64,000 nucleotides of DNA from Flavobacterium caeni (GTDB lineage: Bacteria; Bacteroidota; Bacteroidia; Flavobacteriales; Flavobacteriaceae): positions 1-64,000 of the forward strand of contig NZ_FMVF01000009.1 of NCBI RefSeq assembly GCF_900101895.1, read 5' to 3'. Position numbers and translations under genes: made by a program. This document shows, in pieces, positions 15,928 to 25,505 of this stretch. The notes beneath the pieces were generated by a model that saw nothing but the letters and a program-made list of their open reading frames with translations, searched no databases and was not told the DNA's origin. Position 1 is the first letter of the stretch; each line of letters starts with the position of its first letter.

Positions 15928-16560
15928 TTATCCTCTGTTGCTCATTGCAGACAACATACCGCCGTAAACATTGTTCAATGAAGACAAGTTTGACGTAAGC
16001 GATTGCATTTGGTCTTTCAATTTTAAGTTGTTTTCTGCTACTTCGTTGTTGATTTGTGCGTTTCTTGAAGCACTTTCCAACTGAATTTTGTACAGGCTGT
16101 TCAAAGACTCCATCTGGGCTGCAGCCATGTTCATCTCTTCGCTGTATTTTTTAGTAGAAGCAATCGCGTCTACTGTAGGAGAAATACCTTTGGCAGCACC
16201 TTCGAAGTTTCTGATGCTGTTGCCCAAGCTCGCCATCAAATCGGCATCGATTTTGGCTTCTTTAAGCATGTTGTCCAATTTTTGTGACAACAAACCTTGT
16301 GCGTCTTTTGGATCTTCTTTGGCTTCTCTTTTCTTGGCTTCGCCACCGGCCAATTCAGGGTAAACAAGTGACCAATCTACTTCTTGATCTACTGGATCAA
16401 ACGCAGAAAGACCGAAAATCAAAGCCTCTGTTCCAAGACCAACAATAAGCATGACGCTCGCTCCTGGCCAGTGCATCAACTTGAAGAGTGCCCCGACGAT
16501 TACTACTGCCGCTCCCATACCGTAAGCGAAATTCATTGCTTTTTTGCTTAAAAATGCCAT
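15928..16560 (-). CDS. gldL: GldL, type IX secretion motor membrane protein
   Basis: 210 residues. Two membrane helices (about 10-28 and 34-52) carry the charged residues Lys27, His30 and Glu45. The glutamate lies in GTEALIFG, corresponding to the conserved proton-channel glutamate reported for GldL. The rest is a cytoplasmic coiled coil. With GldM it forms the proton-driven motor for type IX secretion and gliding. Confidence 0.95.
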   Translation of the reverse strand: MAFLSKKAMNFAYGMGAAVVIVGALFKLMHWPGASVMLIVGLGTEALIFGLSAFDPVDQEVDWSLVYPELAGGEAKKREAKEDPKDAQGLLSQKLDNMLKEAKIDADLMASLGNSIRNFEGAAKGISPTVDAIASTKKYSEEMNMAAAQMESLNSLYKIQLESASRNAQINNEVAENNLKLKDQMQSLTSNLSSLNNVYGGMLSAMSNRG

Positions 16561-16608
16561 AATAATAATTTTTAGTTAGTTAAGTTAATATATAAAATTG
16601 GTCAAATT

Positions 16609-18015
16609 TTATCTTCCTGGTGTGCCGGTAATGTCTGTCCCCATGTAATCCTGAACAGTCCTAAACCCGATGTAGCTTCTTGCCGTGTCTGCGTATTCGA
16701 AGTCACGCGTACTTACTTGGAGGAAATAAGCCACATCTTTCCACGAACCACCTCTAACGACTTTTCTCATGTTCTTAGAATCGCCAACAGTTGGGTTCAT
16801 GGTCGAAACGTATTCGTAGGCCGCCGCGTCGTACGATGAATCGGTCCACTCGGCTACGTTACCAGCCATATTGTAAAGGTTGTATCCGTTTGGTTCGAAT
16901 GATTTGGCCTCGACCGTGTACAAAGCCTGGTCGGCAGCATAATCACCACGGTTTGGCTTGAAGTTGGCCAAGAAACAACCACGGTCGTTTTTGGTATAAG
17001 GACCACCCCAAGGGTAAGCGCCCGATTCAAGACCACCACGCGCAGAATATTCCCACTCTGCTTCGGTTGGCAAACGGAAAGAGTTTACCAAGTCACGTCC
17101 TTTTTTCTTAGACTTGATCCAAGTATTTTTCTTCAAGGTTCTCCAGGCGCAAAACGCTTTGGCCTGCTTCCAGTTCACACCCACAACCGGGTACTCGCCG
17201 TAGGCTTGGTGCCACAGGTAATCGTTGTGCATTGGCTCGTTGTAAGAGTATGCGAAGTCTTTGATCCAAACCGTAGTATCGGGATAAACCTTAACCTGCT
17301 CGGTCTTGATGAAGTCTTTTCTTTTGCCCACCTTGGCTTTGGCCGCCGCCTGGATGTCCATCCAAGAATAACGGAATTTTAGTTTGCTCACGTCTACGGT
17401 GCGCAATCCGTTGTAAGCCTCGGCAACAGGGATGTACATACTATCCATTACTTCGGTGTAGTATTCGTCTGGATACTTAGAGGTATCGGTGATCAGCTTC
17501 ACTTTTCTGTTCAGCTTTCTTCCCGCATACGGATCGTCGTCGGTACCTACACTATAATAGTTCTCGTACATGTACTTGTCATACGGCGTCATTTTCGCAG
17601 GGTCGGCATCGTTGAATGCAAAGTCGCCAATACTGCCGCCTTTACCGCTCTTCTTGCCATCGCCTCCGGTTGCGCCACCGCCACCGACTTCGTCGGCCAA
17701 AATCGCCAGACGAACGCGCATGGTAGAATCTTTAACCCACTCTACAAACTCGCGGTACTCACTGTTGGTGATCTCGGTTTCGTCCATGTAGAAAGACCTA
17801 ACCGTAACAGTTTTCGTAGGCGCGTCCTGCACATTGGCCAAATCGTCATCGGATTTACCCATGATAAAAGAACCGCCAGGGACCAGTGTCATACCGTAAG
17901 GTTTCTCAGGATGCCATTTTCTACCTTTGACACCCACCAATTCACCTTTGTCACTAGACCCTCCACAGCCAACCAAAAAGGCCGAAATTACTGTAAATGC
18001 AATGAATTTCTTCAT
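16609..18015 (-). CDS. gldK: GldK, type IX secretion lipoprotein
   Basis: 468 residues from the ATG at 18015. This start is preferred because it gives a lipoprotein signal, MKKFIAFTVISAFLVGC, Cys17; an in-frame start 9 codons earlier would bury it. The SUMF1/formylglycine-generating-enzyme-like fold starts at MTLVPGGSFIMG and ends GFRTVQDY. GldK/PorK makes the outer-membrane-associated ring with GldN; it is not thought to be an active sulfatase-modifying enzyme. First gene of the operon, 287 AT-rich bases after the arginase-like gene. TAGGTTTA at about 18056-18063 (minus strand) is a weak -7 candidate. Confidence 0.95.
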   Translation of the reverse strand: MKKFIAFTVISAFLVGCGGSSDKGELVGVKGRKWHPEKPYGMTLVPGGSFIMGKSDDDLANVQDAPTKTVTVRSFYMDETEITNSEYREFVEWVKDSTMRVRLAILADEVGGGGATGGDGKKSGKGGSIGDFAFNDADPAKMTPYDKYMYENYYSVGTDDDPYAGRKLNRKVKLITDTSKYPDEYYTEVMDSMYIPVAEAYNGLRTVDVSKLKFRYSWMDIQAAAKAKVGKRKDFIKTEQVKVYPDTTVWIKDFAYSYNEPMHNDYLWHQAYGEYPVVGVNWKQAKAFCAWRTLKKNTWIKSKKKGRDLVNSFRLPTEAEWEYSARGGLESGAYPWGGPYTKNDRGCFLANFKPNRGDYAADQALYTVEAKSFEPNGYNLYNMAGNVAEWTDSSYDAAAYEYVSTMNPTVGDSKNMRKVVRGGSWKDVAYFLQVSTRDFEYADTARSYIGFRTVQDYMGTDITGTPGR

Positions 18016-18302
18016 ATAAATTTGGGTTATGTATGTATTCATAATTTTAAGGGCGTAAACCTATTTATTATTTTTCAAAAAAGCAATTTATTTATCGTAA
18101 AATTTCTTTCACGAACCAAAATTAGAATTTAATACGAATAAAAAAAACTTTTTAATCGATAAAATGCAAAAAACATCGTCAAAATACACTTTTTACATGT
18201 ATTTGTAATCTTATTCGCTCAATAAATTGTTAAACTGTTCTAAAATAAAACCAAAATTAACTTTAAAAAGTTGCGAATACGTTTTCGAATTCCGTTAAAA
18301 TG

Positions 18303-19448
18303 TTACAAGATATTCTTGCGTTGGGCTTTCCACCATCTTTCGGGCACTTCCTGGTTGCAAGCAGCCAGATATTCTTCGTAAGAACATGGTAATAACGTAC
18401 TTTTTTTGAGTTTATTATTACCGGTTACCACAAACGGGATTTCTATCCACCAACGGTCTGTTTTGTTGCTCTTGTAAAAAACCAATTCCTCGCTTTCCGA
18501 AGGAATGATGTATTTCAAGTACTGTTCTTTGCTTCCGTAAGGGTATTCGTTCGACCGGTAGTGGAACCCCTCAATGAAATACCACATGATTTGTGCGACC
18601 AATGTCGCCTCCTGCTTGGCGTTGTCCTGGTTGAATATCCCCAGCACACTGACTTTATCGCTGATTCCCGCATACCTTGACAAAGCACATATCTCTTTGC
18701 CGTTGAATCCGTTAGGCATAAAAGTAGTGAAATTTCCTGAACTCGATGACTGAACCGATGTTAAATCGATGCTCACCAAGTCGGCGTCGCGAAAAACGGG
18801 TTCGGCGATGGCAATGTTGTTCGACACGTCGCCCAAGCGGTACGCATCAAAAAATAACTTGTCGATCAGGTCTATTTCTTCCTGCGAATTATAGTAGGTT
18901 TGGAAACCAATGTTGCAATAGTTGAACAAATTGTTGGGCTCGTCCACTACGACTTTGGTCAAATACGAATTGGCCGAAATCGGTTCGCTCTCTTTCCCGA
19001 AATCGAAACGGCTGTCTACCGCAACCAGGTTCACCATTTGCTCGAGACCGTCATACGCGCGGTACAGTGCATAGGTCAAATCCTGCGAACCGCCAATCAC
19101 CACCGGAATGATGTTGCGTTTGAGCAGCTCGGCCACGGCCCGTTGCAGCGCAAAATAAGAATCATCTAGTGAGTCGCCCGGAAGTATGTTTCCCAGGTCG
19201 GCAATCGACACATGCCAATTCCCCGGAAACAGCGAATAAAAAGCGCGGCGGATGTGCGCGAGTTCCACCTCTTGGGCGTGACGCCCGCGGTGTTCCATCG
19301 CACCTATGATGGCGATCTTGACCTGGTTCAAATCGGGAAAATCGCTTTCGGTATGAAAAACGACTTTGCTGCCCAAATGCTGCGAAGTGAGATTTTCTAT
19401 GAACTTCATCATTTCGGCATCGAGCGGCGCTAGGAAATCAAGTCCCAT
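18303..19448 (-). CDS. Arginase/formimidoylglutamase-fold protein with missing metal ligands
   Basis: 381 residues. The overall pattern is of the arginase-agmatinase superfamily: IIPVVIGGSQDLTYAL for the GGDHS region, VAVDSRFDFG for DAHxD, and VSIDLTSVQ for SxDxDxxDP. Compared with catalytic family members the metal-binding His of GGDHS is Gln, the His of DAHxD is Arg, and the second Asp of the third motif is Thr. Three of six Mn ligands are therefore lost, and hydrolysis of a guanidino substrate looks unlikely. It sits between topA (3 bp away) and gldKLMN. A structural or regulatory role linked to gliding is an inference from position only. Confidence 0.8.
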   Translation of the reverse strand: MGLDFLAPLDAEMMKFIENLTSQHLGSKVVFHTESDFPDLNQVKIAIIGAMEHRGRHAQEVELAHIRRAFYSLFPGNWHVSIADLGNILPGDSLDDSYFALQRAVAELLKRNIIPVVIGGSQDLTYALYRAYDGLEQMVNLVAVDSRFDFGKESEPISANSYLTKVVVDEPNNLFNYCNIGFQTYYNSQEEIDLIDKLFFDAYRLGDVSNNIAIAEPVFRDADLVSIDLTSVQSSSSGNFTTFMPNGFNGKEICALSRYAGISDKVSVLGIFNQDNAKQEATLVAQIMWYFIEGFHYRSNEYPYGSKEQYLKYIIPSESEELVFYKSNKTDRWWIEIPFVVTGNNKLKKSTLLPCSYEEYLAACNQEVPERWWKAQRKNIL

Positions 19449-19451
19449 GGT

Positions 19452-21965
19452 CTATTTCTTTTTGGTGGTTGCTTTTTTTGCGGTGGTTTTGGTGGCGGTC
19501 TTTTTGGCTGCCGTTTTCTTGGCCGGCGCCTTCTTCTCGATCAGGTCCTTGACTTGGTCGAGCGTCAGTTTCGAAGCATCGACGTCTTTGCTGAGCTCGA
19601 TCTTGATTTTGCCCTTGGTGATAACCGATCGGCCCCAGCGTGCCTTCTCGACCACGATGCCTTCCGATTCCCAATTGTGGATCACTTTGTCGATATCCTT
19701 TTGCAACTTGTCTTCGATGAGCTCGACGATGTCGGATTGCGAAAGGTTATCGAAATTGTATTTACGGCTCACGTTGATGAACAACCCATTCCATTTGATG
19801 AACGGCCCAAAACGGCCCACGCCCTTCTGTACGCCCTCGCCTTTGTAGGTGGCAATCGGCGCATCGGCCTTGAGTTTTTCGTCGATGAGTTCCTGCGCGC
19901 GCACCATCGTCACGTCGAGTGGGTCTTCGCCCTTGGGCAGCGAAATGAATGTCTTGCCAAAACGCACATACGGTCCAAAACGGCCATTGCTGACTTCGAC
20001 GTCTTCGCCTTTGTAGGTCCCCAGGTTTTTTGGAAGCAAGAACAAATTCAACGCTTCTTCGAGAGTGATGTTTCCGATGTTCTGGTCTTGGCGCAGGCTC
20101 GCGAACTGTTTGTCGTCGTCGTCGGGTTCGCCGATTTGCGCCATCGGACCAAATTTGCCCAAACGCACGCTCACGGGTTTGCCGGTTTTCGGGTCTTTCC
20201 CCAGGATGCGCTCGCCGCTTTCGCGATCGGCATTGGCCTCGACTTCCTTCACGTTCGGATGGAAATGCGCATAAAAATCCTTCATCATGTTGGCCCAGTT
20301 GCGGTTGCCCTCGGCGATCTCGTCGAAGTCCTGCTCTACCCTGGCCGTAAAATTATAATCGAGGATGTTTTCGAAATTCTTGACCAGGAAGTCGGTCACA
20401 ATCGATCCGATATCGGTTGGCACCAATTTTCCTTTGTCGGAACCTGTGTTTTCGGTAAGCGTCTTTTGGTTGATTTTGCCCGACTCGAGCGTCAGCTGCG
20501 CATACTGGCGCTCCTGCCCGTCCAGATTTCCTTTCTCTACATAATTGCGGTTGATGATGGTCGAAATCGTCGGCGCGTACGTCGACGGACGGCCTATCCC
20601 CAATTCCTCCAACTTCTTGACCAACGACGCTTCGGTATAACGCGCCGCGGGTCTCGAATAGCGCTCGGTGGCCGTGATGGATTGGTTTTGGAGCTTCTCG
20701 CCCACCTTCATGGCCGGCAACATGCCCTCTTGTTCTTCGTCGTCGTCGTCGTTGCCTTCGAGGTATACTTTGAGGAATCCCTCGAAAAGCAACACTTCGC
20801 CAGTGGCCGCAAACAATTCCGAATGGTTGTTGGCTTCAATCTTGACGTTGGTGCGCTCGAGTTCGGCATCGCTCATTTGCGAAGCCAGTGTCCTTTTCCA
20901 GATCAAATCGTACAAACGGGCCTGGTCGCGCTCTACGTTGACCGAATGACGCGACATGTCGGTCGGTCGGATGGCCTCGTGCGCTTCCTGCGCGCCCTTG
21001 CTCTTGGTCACAAAACTGCGCGGCTTTGAAAATTCCTTGCCGTACGAACGCGTGATTTCGTCTTCGGCGGCTTTCATCGCTTCGGCCGAAAGGTTCACGC
21101 TGTCGGTTCTCATGTAAGTGATGAGTCCGGCCTCGTACAAACGTTGCGCGAGCTGCATCGTGATGCCCACCGGCAAATACAGTTTACGCGCGGCCTCCTG
21201 TTGTAAGGTCGAGGTCGTAAACGGTGCGGCGGGTGATTTTTTGGTCGGCTTGGTTTCAAGATCCGACACCTTATATATAGAACCGATATTTTTCTGTAAG
21301 AAATCTTCGGCTTCTTTCTTCGTATTGAAATTTTTGGGCAGTCTTGCCTTGAACGACTTGCCCGATTCGTTCGTGAACTCGGCCACTACCGAAAAAGTCG
21401 CGACCGGCTTGAAATCCTGGATCTCGCGTTCGCGCTCGACGATCAAACGCACCGCCACCGACTGGACACGTCCGGCCGAAAGCCCGCTTTTGATTTTGCG
21501 CCAAAGCACCGGCGAAAGTTCGTAACCCACCAAACGGTCGAGCACGCGACGCGCCTGTTGCGCATTGACCAAATCGTAGTTGATCTCGCGCGGGTTGTCG
21601 ATGGCCTTGAGGATGGCCGACTTGGTGATCTCGTGAAAAACGATGCGCTTGGTCTTGGCCTTGTCGAGTTTCAATTCTTCGGCCAAATGCCATGAGATGG
21701 CCTCCCCTTCGCGGTCCTCATCGGAAGCGAGCCAAACCGTTTCGGCATTTTTGGAAAGCGTCTTGAGCTTGCTCACCAGGGCTTTTTTGTCGGGCGACAC
21801 TTCGTATTTGGGCGTAAAACCGTTCTCTACGTCGATGGCCATTTCCTTGGACGGCAAATCGACGATGTGCCCGTAACTCGACTCGACCTGAAAATCGCTG
21901 CCTAGGAATTTCTCTATCGTCTTTGCCTTTGCAGGCGACTCCACAATCACTAAATTCTTTGCCAT
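19452..21965 (-). CDS. topA: DNA topoisomerase I
   Basis: 837 residues. TOPRIM domain at the N terminus (VIVESPAKAKTIEKFLG from residue 6, then SDEDREGEAI). Type IA core with the active-site region GLITYMRTDS near residue 290. The C-terminal repeats (G-x-F-G-P-x-V/I units) replace zinc ribbons, and a Lys/Ala/Thr-rich tail like a histone H1 tail (AKKTAAKKTATKT) is common in Bacteroidota. It relaxes negative supercoils. Promoter TACTTTTG on the minus strand at 21992-21985, close to the ATG. It diverges from miaB. Confidence 0.95.
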   Translation of the reverse strand: MAKNLVIVESPAKAKTIEKFLGSDFQVESSYGHIVDLPSKEMAIDVENGFTPKYEVSPDKKALVSKLKTLSKNAETVWLASDEDREGEAISWHLAEELKLDKAKTKRIVFHEITKSAILKAIDNPREINYDLVNAQQARRVLDRLVGYELSPVLWRKIKSGLSAGRVQSVAVRLIVEREREIQDFKPVATFSVVAEFTNESGKSFKARLPKNFNTKKEAEDFLQKNIGSIYKVSDLETKPTKKSPAAPFTTSTLQQEAARKLYLPVGITMQLAQRLYEAGLITYMRTDSVNLSAEAMKAAEDEITRSYGKEFSKPRSFVTKSKGAQEAHEAIRPTDMSRHSVNVERDQARLYDLIWKRTLASQMSDAELERTNVKIEANNHSELFAATGEVLLFEGFLKVYLEGNDDDDEEQEGMLPAMKVGEKLQNQSITATERYSRPAARYTEASLVKKLEELGIGRPSTYAPTISTIINRNYVEKGNLDGQERQYAQLTLESGKINQKTLTENTGSDKGKLVPTDIGSIVTDFLVKNFENILDYNFTARVEQDFDEIAEGNRNWANMMKDFYAHFHPNVKEVEANADRESGERILGKDPKTGKPVSVRLGKFGPMAQIGEPDDDDKQFASLRQDQNIGNITLEEALNLFLLPKNLGTYKGEDVEVSNGRFGPYVRFGKTFISLPKGEDPLDVTMVRAQELIDEKLKADAPIATYKGEGVQKGVGRFGPFIKWNGLFINVSRKYNFDNLSQSDIVELIEDKLQKDIDKVIHNWESEGIVVEKARWGRSVITKGKIKIELSKDVDASKLTLDQVKDLIEKKAPAKKTAAKKTATKTTAKKATTKKK

Positions 21966-21984
21966 ATGCGCTTTTAATTTGTCG

Positions 21985-21992
21985 CAAAAGTA
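21985..21992 (-). promoter_or_regulatory. -7 element of topA
   Basis: TACTTTTG on the minus strand, 19 bases upstream of the topA ATG; matches TAnnTTTG. Confidence 0.6.
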
Positions 21993-22086
21993 TGGATTTT
22001 TTTTAAAGTCGGATTTTTTTTGACGACCACCATCAACGAAGCACGCGACGGCCTTTCTAAATCAATGTTAATCTTCGACTGCCATC

Positions 22087-22118
22087 TTGTCAGATTTTGA
22101 TTTTTAGTCTTATCTTTG
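22087..22118 (+). promoter_or_regulatory. Promoter of the miaB operon
   Basis: TTG at 22087-22089 and TATCTTTG at 22111-22118 are 21 bases apart. The ATG of miaB follows 29 bases later. Confidence 0.6.
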
Positions 22119-22147
22119 CAAGCCGACGAAAACCCGTTTTGAACCGT

Positions 22148-23599
22148 ATGGAAAAGATCATTGAGGAAAGCAAGCAAGGCGAAAGTCTCGTACTCGAACA
22201 CAACCCGCAAAACAAAAAGAAACTTTTTATCGAGAGCTATGGCTGCGCGATGAATTTTTCCGACAGCGAAGTCGTCGCGTCTATTTTGGCGACCAACGGC
22301 TACAACACCACGTCTGTTTTGGAGGAAGCCGATTTGGTATTGGTGAACACCTGTTCGATCCGCGACAAAGCCGAACAAACCGTGCGCAAACGCCTCGAAA
22401 AATACAATGCCGTCAAACGCAAGCAAAACCCGACCATGAAAGTGGGCGTACTGGGTTGTATGGCCGAACGTTTGAAAGAAAAGTTTCTCGACGAAGAAAA
22501 AATCGTCGACCTGGTCGTAGGTCCTGATGCCTACAAGGACTTGCCGAATTTGCTCAAGGAAGTCGAAGATGGCCGCGATGCCATCAACGTCATCCTTTCG
22601 AAAGAGGAAACCTACGGCGACATCGCCCCGGTGCGTTTGGGCAGCAACGGCGTATCGGCCTTTGTATCGATTACACGCGGATGCGACAACATGTGTACGT
22701 TTTGCGTCGTGCCGTTTACACGCGGACGCGAACGCAGCCGTGAACCGAAAAGCATCATGGACGAAATCCGCAATCTTTATGAAAACGGCTATAAGGAAGT
22801 GACTTTGCTTGGCCAGAACGTAGACAGTTATTTGTGGTACGGCGGCGGACTCAAGAAAGATTTTGTCAAGGCCACCGACATGCAAAAAGCCACGGCCGTC
22901 GATTTTGCGCAGCTGCTCGAAATGGCCGCCGTCGCGTTCCCAAAAATGCGTTTGCGTTTCTCGACGTCGAATCCGCAGGACATGCACGAAGAAGTGCTGC
23001 ACGTGATCGCGAAATACCCGAACGTGTGCAAACACATCCATTTGCCGGTACAATCGGGCAGCGACCGCATTTTGAAGGAAATGAACCGCCAGCACACACG
23101 CGAGGAATACATGCGTTTGATAGACAAGGTGTATTCGATCATTCCGGGTTGTGCGCTCACGCAGGACATGATTGCAGGCTTCCCGACCGAAACAGAACAA
23201 GACCACCAGGACACGCTCAGTTTGATGGAATACGTCAAATATGACTTTGGCTACATGTATGCCTATTCCGAAAGACCGGGCACGCTCGCCGGGCGAAAAA
23301 TGGAGGACGATGTGCCCGAGGAAACCAAAATCCGCCGATTGATGGAAATCGTCGATCTGCAACGCGAGCACAGTTTGTTCCGCAGCAAAGAATACATCGG
23401 GCAGGTGGTCGAAGTTTTGATCGACAAGACGTCTAAAAAATCGGAAGCTGATTTCTCGGGAAGGAACACGCAAAACGTCACCGTGGTATTTCCGCGCGAA
23501 GACTACAAAATTGGCGATTTCGTCAACGTAAAAATCACCGATTGCACCAGCGGCACGCTCATTGGACACGCCGTCGGGTATTCAAATATGATGAATTAA
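22148..23599 (+). CDS. miaB: tRNA-2-methylthio-N6-isopentenyladenosine methylthiotransferase
   Basis: 483 residues from the ATG at 22148. A longer in-frame start at 22097 overlaps the promoter and is rejected. The N-terminal methylthiotransferase domain has three Cys (SYGCAMN, NTCSIRD, LGCMAER) for one Fe-S cluster. The radical-SAM domain has CDNMCTFC for the second. The C-terminal TRAM domain binds tRNA. It adds a methylthio group to i6A37 of tRNAs. First gene of miaB-EBP-lptE-TPR-secG; a 15-bp hairpin lies after the stop. Confidence 0.95.
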   Translation: MEKIIEESKQGESLVLEHNPQNKKKLFIESYGCAMNFSDSEVVASILATNGYNTTSVLEEADLVLVNTCSIRDKAEQTVRKRLEKYNAVKRKQNPTMKVGVLGCMAERLKEKFLDEEKIVDLVVGPDAYKDLPNLLKEVEDGRDAINVILSKEETYGDIAPVRLGSNGVSAFVSITRGCDNMCTFCVVPFTRGRERSREPKSIMDEIRNLYENGYKEVTLLGQNVDSYLWYGGGLKKDFVKATDMQKATAVDFAQLLEMAAVAFPKMRLRFSTSNPQDMHEEVLHVIAKYPNVCKHIHLPVQSGSDRILKEMNRQHTREEYMRLIDKVYSIIPGCALTQDMIAGFPTETEQDHQDTLSLMEYVKYDFGYMYAYSERPGTLAGRKMEDDVPEETKIRRLMEIVDLQREHSLFRSKEYIGQVVEVLIDKTSKKSEADFSGRNTQNVTVVFPREDYKIGDFVNVKITDCTSGTLIGHAVGYSNMMN

Positions 23600-23611
23600 A
23601 CTCCAAGCACC

Positions 23612-23652
23612 AAATTCCAAATCCCAAGCACGCCTATTGGGATTTGGAATTT
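23612..23652 (+). repeat. 15-bp perfect hairpin between miaB and the sigma-54 activator gene
   Basis: AAATTCCAAATCCCA (23612-23626) is an exact inverted copy of 23638-23652, loop of 11. It is followed by more GGAATTT/GGGATTT units rather than a T run, so it is not a standard terminator. It may be an attenuator or mRNA-stability element. Confidence 0.75.
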
Positions 23653-23679
23653 GGAATTTGGGATTTCAACCTTGAAATT

Positions 23680-24933
23680 ATGGAATCTGTACAAGCCATC
23701 AAACAACGTTTCGAAATCATCGGCAACGACCCGAAACTCAACCGTGCCGTCGAGAAAGCCATCCAGGTCGCCCCGACCGATATTTCGGTATTGGTGGTGG
23801 GCGAAAGCGGCGTGGGCAAGGAAAGTATTCCCAAAATTATCCATTCGCTCTCGCACCGCAAACACGGCAAATACATCGCGGTCAACTGCGGCGCGATTCC
23901 CGAAGGCACGATCGACAGCGAACTTTTTGGGCACGAAAAAGGGGCGTTTACGGGCGCGACCGGTACACGCGAAGGCTATTTTGAAGTGGCCAACGGCGGA
24001 ACAATTTTCCTGGACGAAGTGGGCGAATTGCCGCTGACCACCCAAGTTCGTTTGCTGCGCGTACTCGAAAACGGCGAATTCATCAAGGTGGGTTCGTCGC
24101 AGGTGCAAAAAACCAATGTGCGTATCGTGGCGGCCACCAACGTCAACATGTTCGATGCGATCCAAAAAGGCAAATTCCGCGAAGACCTTTATTACAGGTT
24201 GAGCACGGTAGAGATCCATTTGCCGCCGTTGCGCGAACGCAAAGACGACATCCATCTGCTGTTCCGTAAGTTTTCGTCGGATTTTGCGCACAAATACAAG
24301 ATGCCGCCGCTCAAATTGGATGACGCCGCGGTGAACCTACTGCAAAAATTCCGCTGGGGCGGCAACATCCGTCAATTGCGCAACGTGGCCGAACAGTTGT
24401 CGGTTTTGGAAACCAACCGCGATATTTCGGGCGCGACGTTGCAAAGCTATTTGCCCGAAGAAGGTTCGAATTTACCGTCGGTCATCTCGGATAAAAAATC
24501 GGAAAGCGATTTTGCAACCGAGCGCGACATCCTGTACCGCGTGTTGTTTGACATGAAAAGCGATTTGAACGATCTGAAGAAACTCACGCTCGAACTCATG
24601 AAAAACGGCGCGTCGAAAGTACAGGAGACCAATCCACATTTGATCCAAAAGATATACGGCGCACACGACGACAGCGAAATCGACTATGTTCCTACGCGCG
24701 AGTTGTCGGTGATTCCTTCGCAAAAACCCGTCATTGAAACCGTCGACCCAGACGACAACTATTCGTTTGCCGAAACCATCGAGGAAGAGGAAACGTTGCG
24801 TTTGGAGCAAAAAGAAATCGAGATGATCAAAAAATCGCTCGAGAAAAACAAGGGCAAACGCAAGGCCGCGGCCGATGAACTGGGCATTTCGGAACGCACG
24901 TTGTACCGAAAGATCAAACAATTTGATTTGTAA
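23680..24933 (+). CDS. Sigma-54-interacting transcriptional activator without sensor domain
   Basis: 417 residues. The AAA+ domain starts almost at the N terminus: Walker A GESGVGKE (41-48), sigma-54 contact loop GAFTGA (88-93), Walker B FLDE (110-113). An acidic linker follows, then a C-terminal Fis-type helix-turn-helix (KRKAAADELGISERTLYRKI). It therefore keeps the parts needed to remodel RpoN polymerase but has no receiver or GAF sensor, so activity is probably set by expression level or a partner protein. The start at 23680 is chosen because upstream in-frame codons fall in the hairpin repeat. lptE follows after 17 bases. Confidence 0.9.
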   Translation: MESVQAIKQRFEIIGNDPKLNRAVEKAIQVAPTDISVLVVGESGVGKESIPKIIHSLSHRKHGKYIAVNCGAIPEGTIDSELFGHEKGAFTGATGTREGYFEVANGGTIFLDEVGELPLTTQVRLLRVLENGEFIKVGSSQVQKTNVRIVAATNVNMFDAIQKGKFREDLYYRLSTVEIHLPPLRERKDDIHLLFRKFSSDFAHKYKMPPLKLDDAAVNLLQKFRWGGNIRQLRNVAEQLSVLETNRDISGATLQSYLPEEGSNLPSVISDKKSESDFATERDILYRVLFDMKSDLNDLKKLTLELMKNGASKVQETNPHLIQKIYGAHDDSEIDYVPTRELSVIPSQKPVIETVDPDDNYSFAETIEEEETLRLEQKEIEMIKKSLEKNKGKRKAAADELGISERTLYRKIKQFDL

Positions 24934-24950
24934 AAACTTGAATCTACCCC

Positions 24951-25454
24951 ATGAAAAAACTTCAACTCCTCGCGTTGTTTTTTGTCGGCCTTACCTTTAG
25001 CGGTTGCTCGGTCTACAATTTTACCGGCACCGGCAAGATTGACGCCGAGACCGTCCAGGTCAACTATTTCCTGAACAACGCGCCACTAGTCGAGCCCGGG
25101 CTTGACCGTACGTTTACGCTCAAATTGCGCGATTTGATCCAGAACCAAACCAACCTGAACCTTGTCAATACAGGCGGCGATTTGGTGTATGAAGGCGAGA
25201 TCGTCGATTACCGCATCAGCCCGATGACGGCCACTGCCGACCAACGTGCGGCGCAAAACCGACTCACGATTTCGGTGAATGTGCGCTTTACCAACAAAAA
25301 GAAAGAGGCCGACGATTTCGAGAAGCGCTTTTCGTTCTTTCACGATTACCCCGCGGCAACGCAATTGGTAGGCGCTCCGTTCAACACGGCCGTCGAGGAG
25401 ATTTTCGAGCGCATCACGCAGGACATTTTCAACGAATCGCTCGCCAAATGGTAA
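24951..25454 (+). CDS. lptE: LptE-like LPS-assembly lipoprotein
   Basis: 167 residues with a lipoprotein signal (FSGCSVYNFTG, Cys19). The C-terminal part has the alpha/beta pattern of Bacteroidota LptE (RDLIQNQTNL ... GDLVYEGEIVDYRISP). LptE plugs the LptD barrel that inserts lipopolysaccharide in the outer membrane. Same operon as the sigma-54 activator and secG. The family assignment fits the known neighbourhood miaB-EBP-lptE-secG of Flavobacteriia. Confidence 0.8.
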   Translation: MKKLQLLALFFVGLTFSGCSVYNFTGTGKIDAETVQVNYFLNNAPLVEPGLDRTFTLKLRDLIQNQTNLNLVNTGGDLVYEGEIVDYRISPMTATADQRAAQNRLTISVNVRFTNKKKEADDFEKRFSFFHDYPAATQLVGAPFNTAVEEIFERITQDIFNESLAKW

Positions 25455-25505
25455 ATTTTGAATTGGCGAAGTTTATTCGTTAATTTGCTTGACAAACCCT
25501 TTACT

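Noticed and set aside
19554..21029. Open frame of 491 codons on the plus strand
   Set aside because: Antisense to topA; no motif and no promoter.
21974..23569. Long open frame (531 codons) on the minus strand
   Set aside because: It is antisense to miaB, whose motifs are complete; the frame is open only because of codon bias and encodes no recognisable domain.
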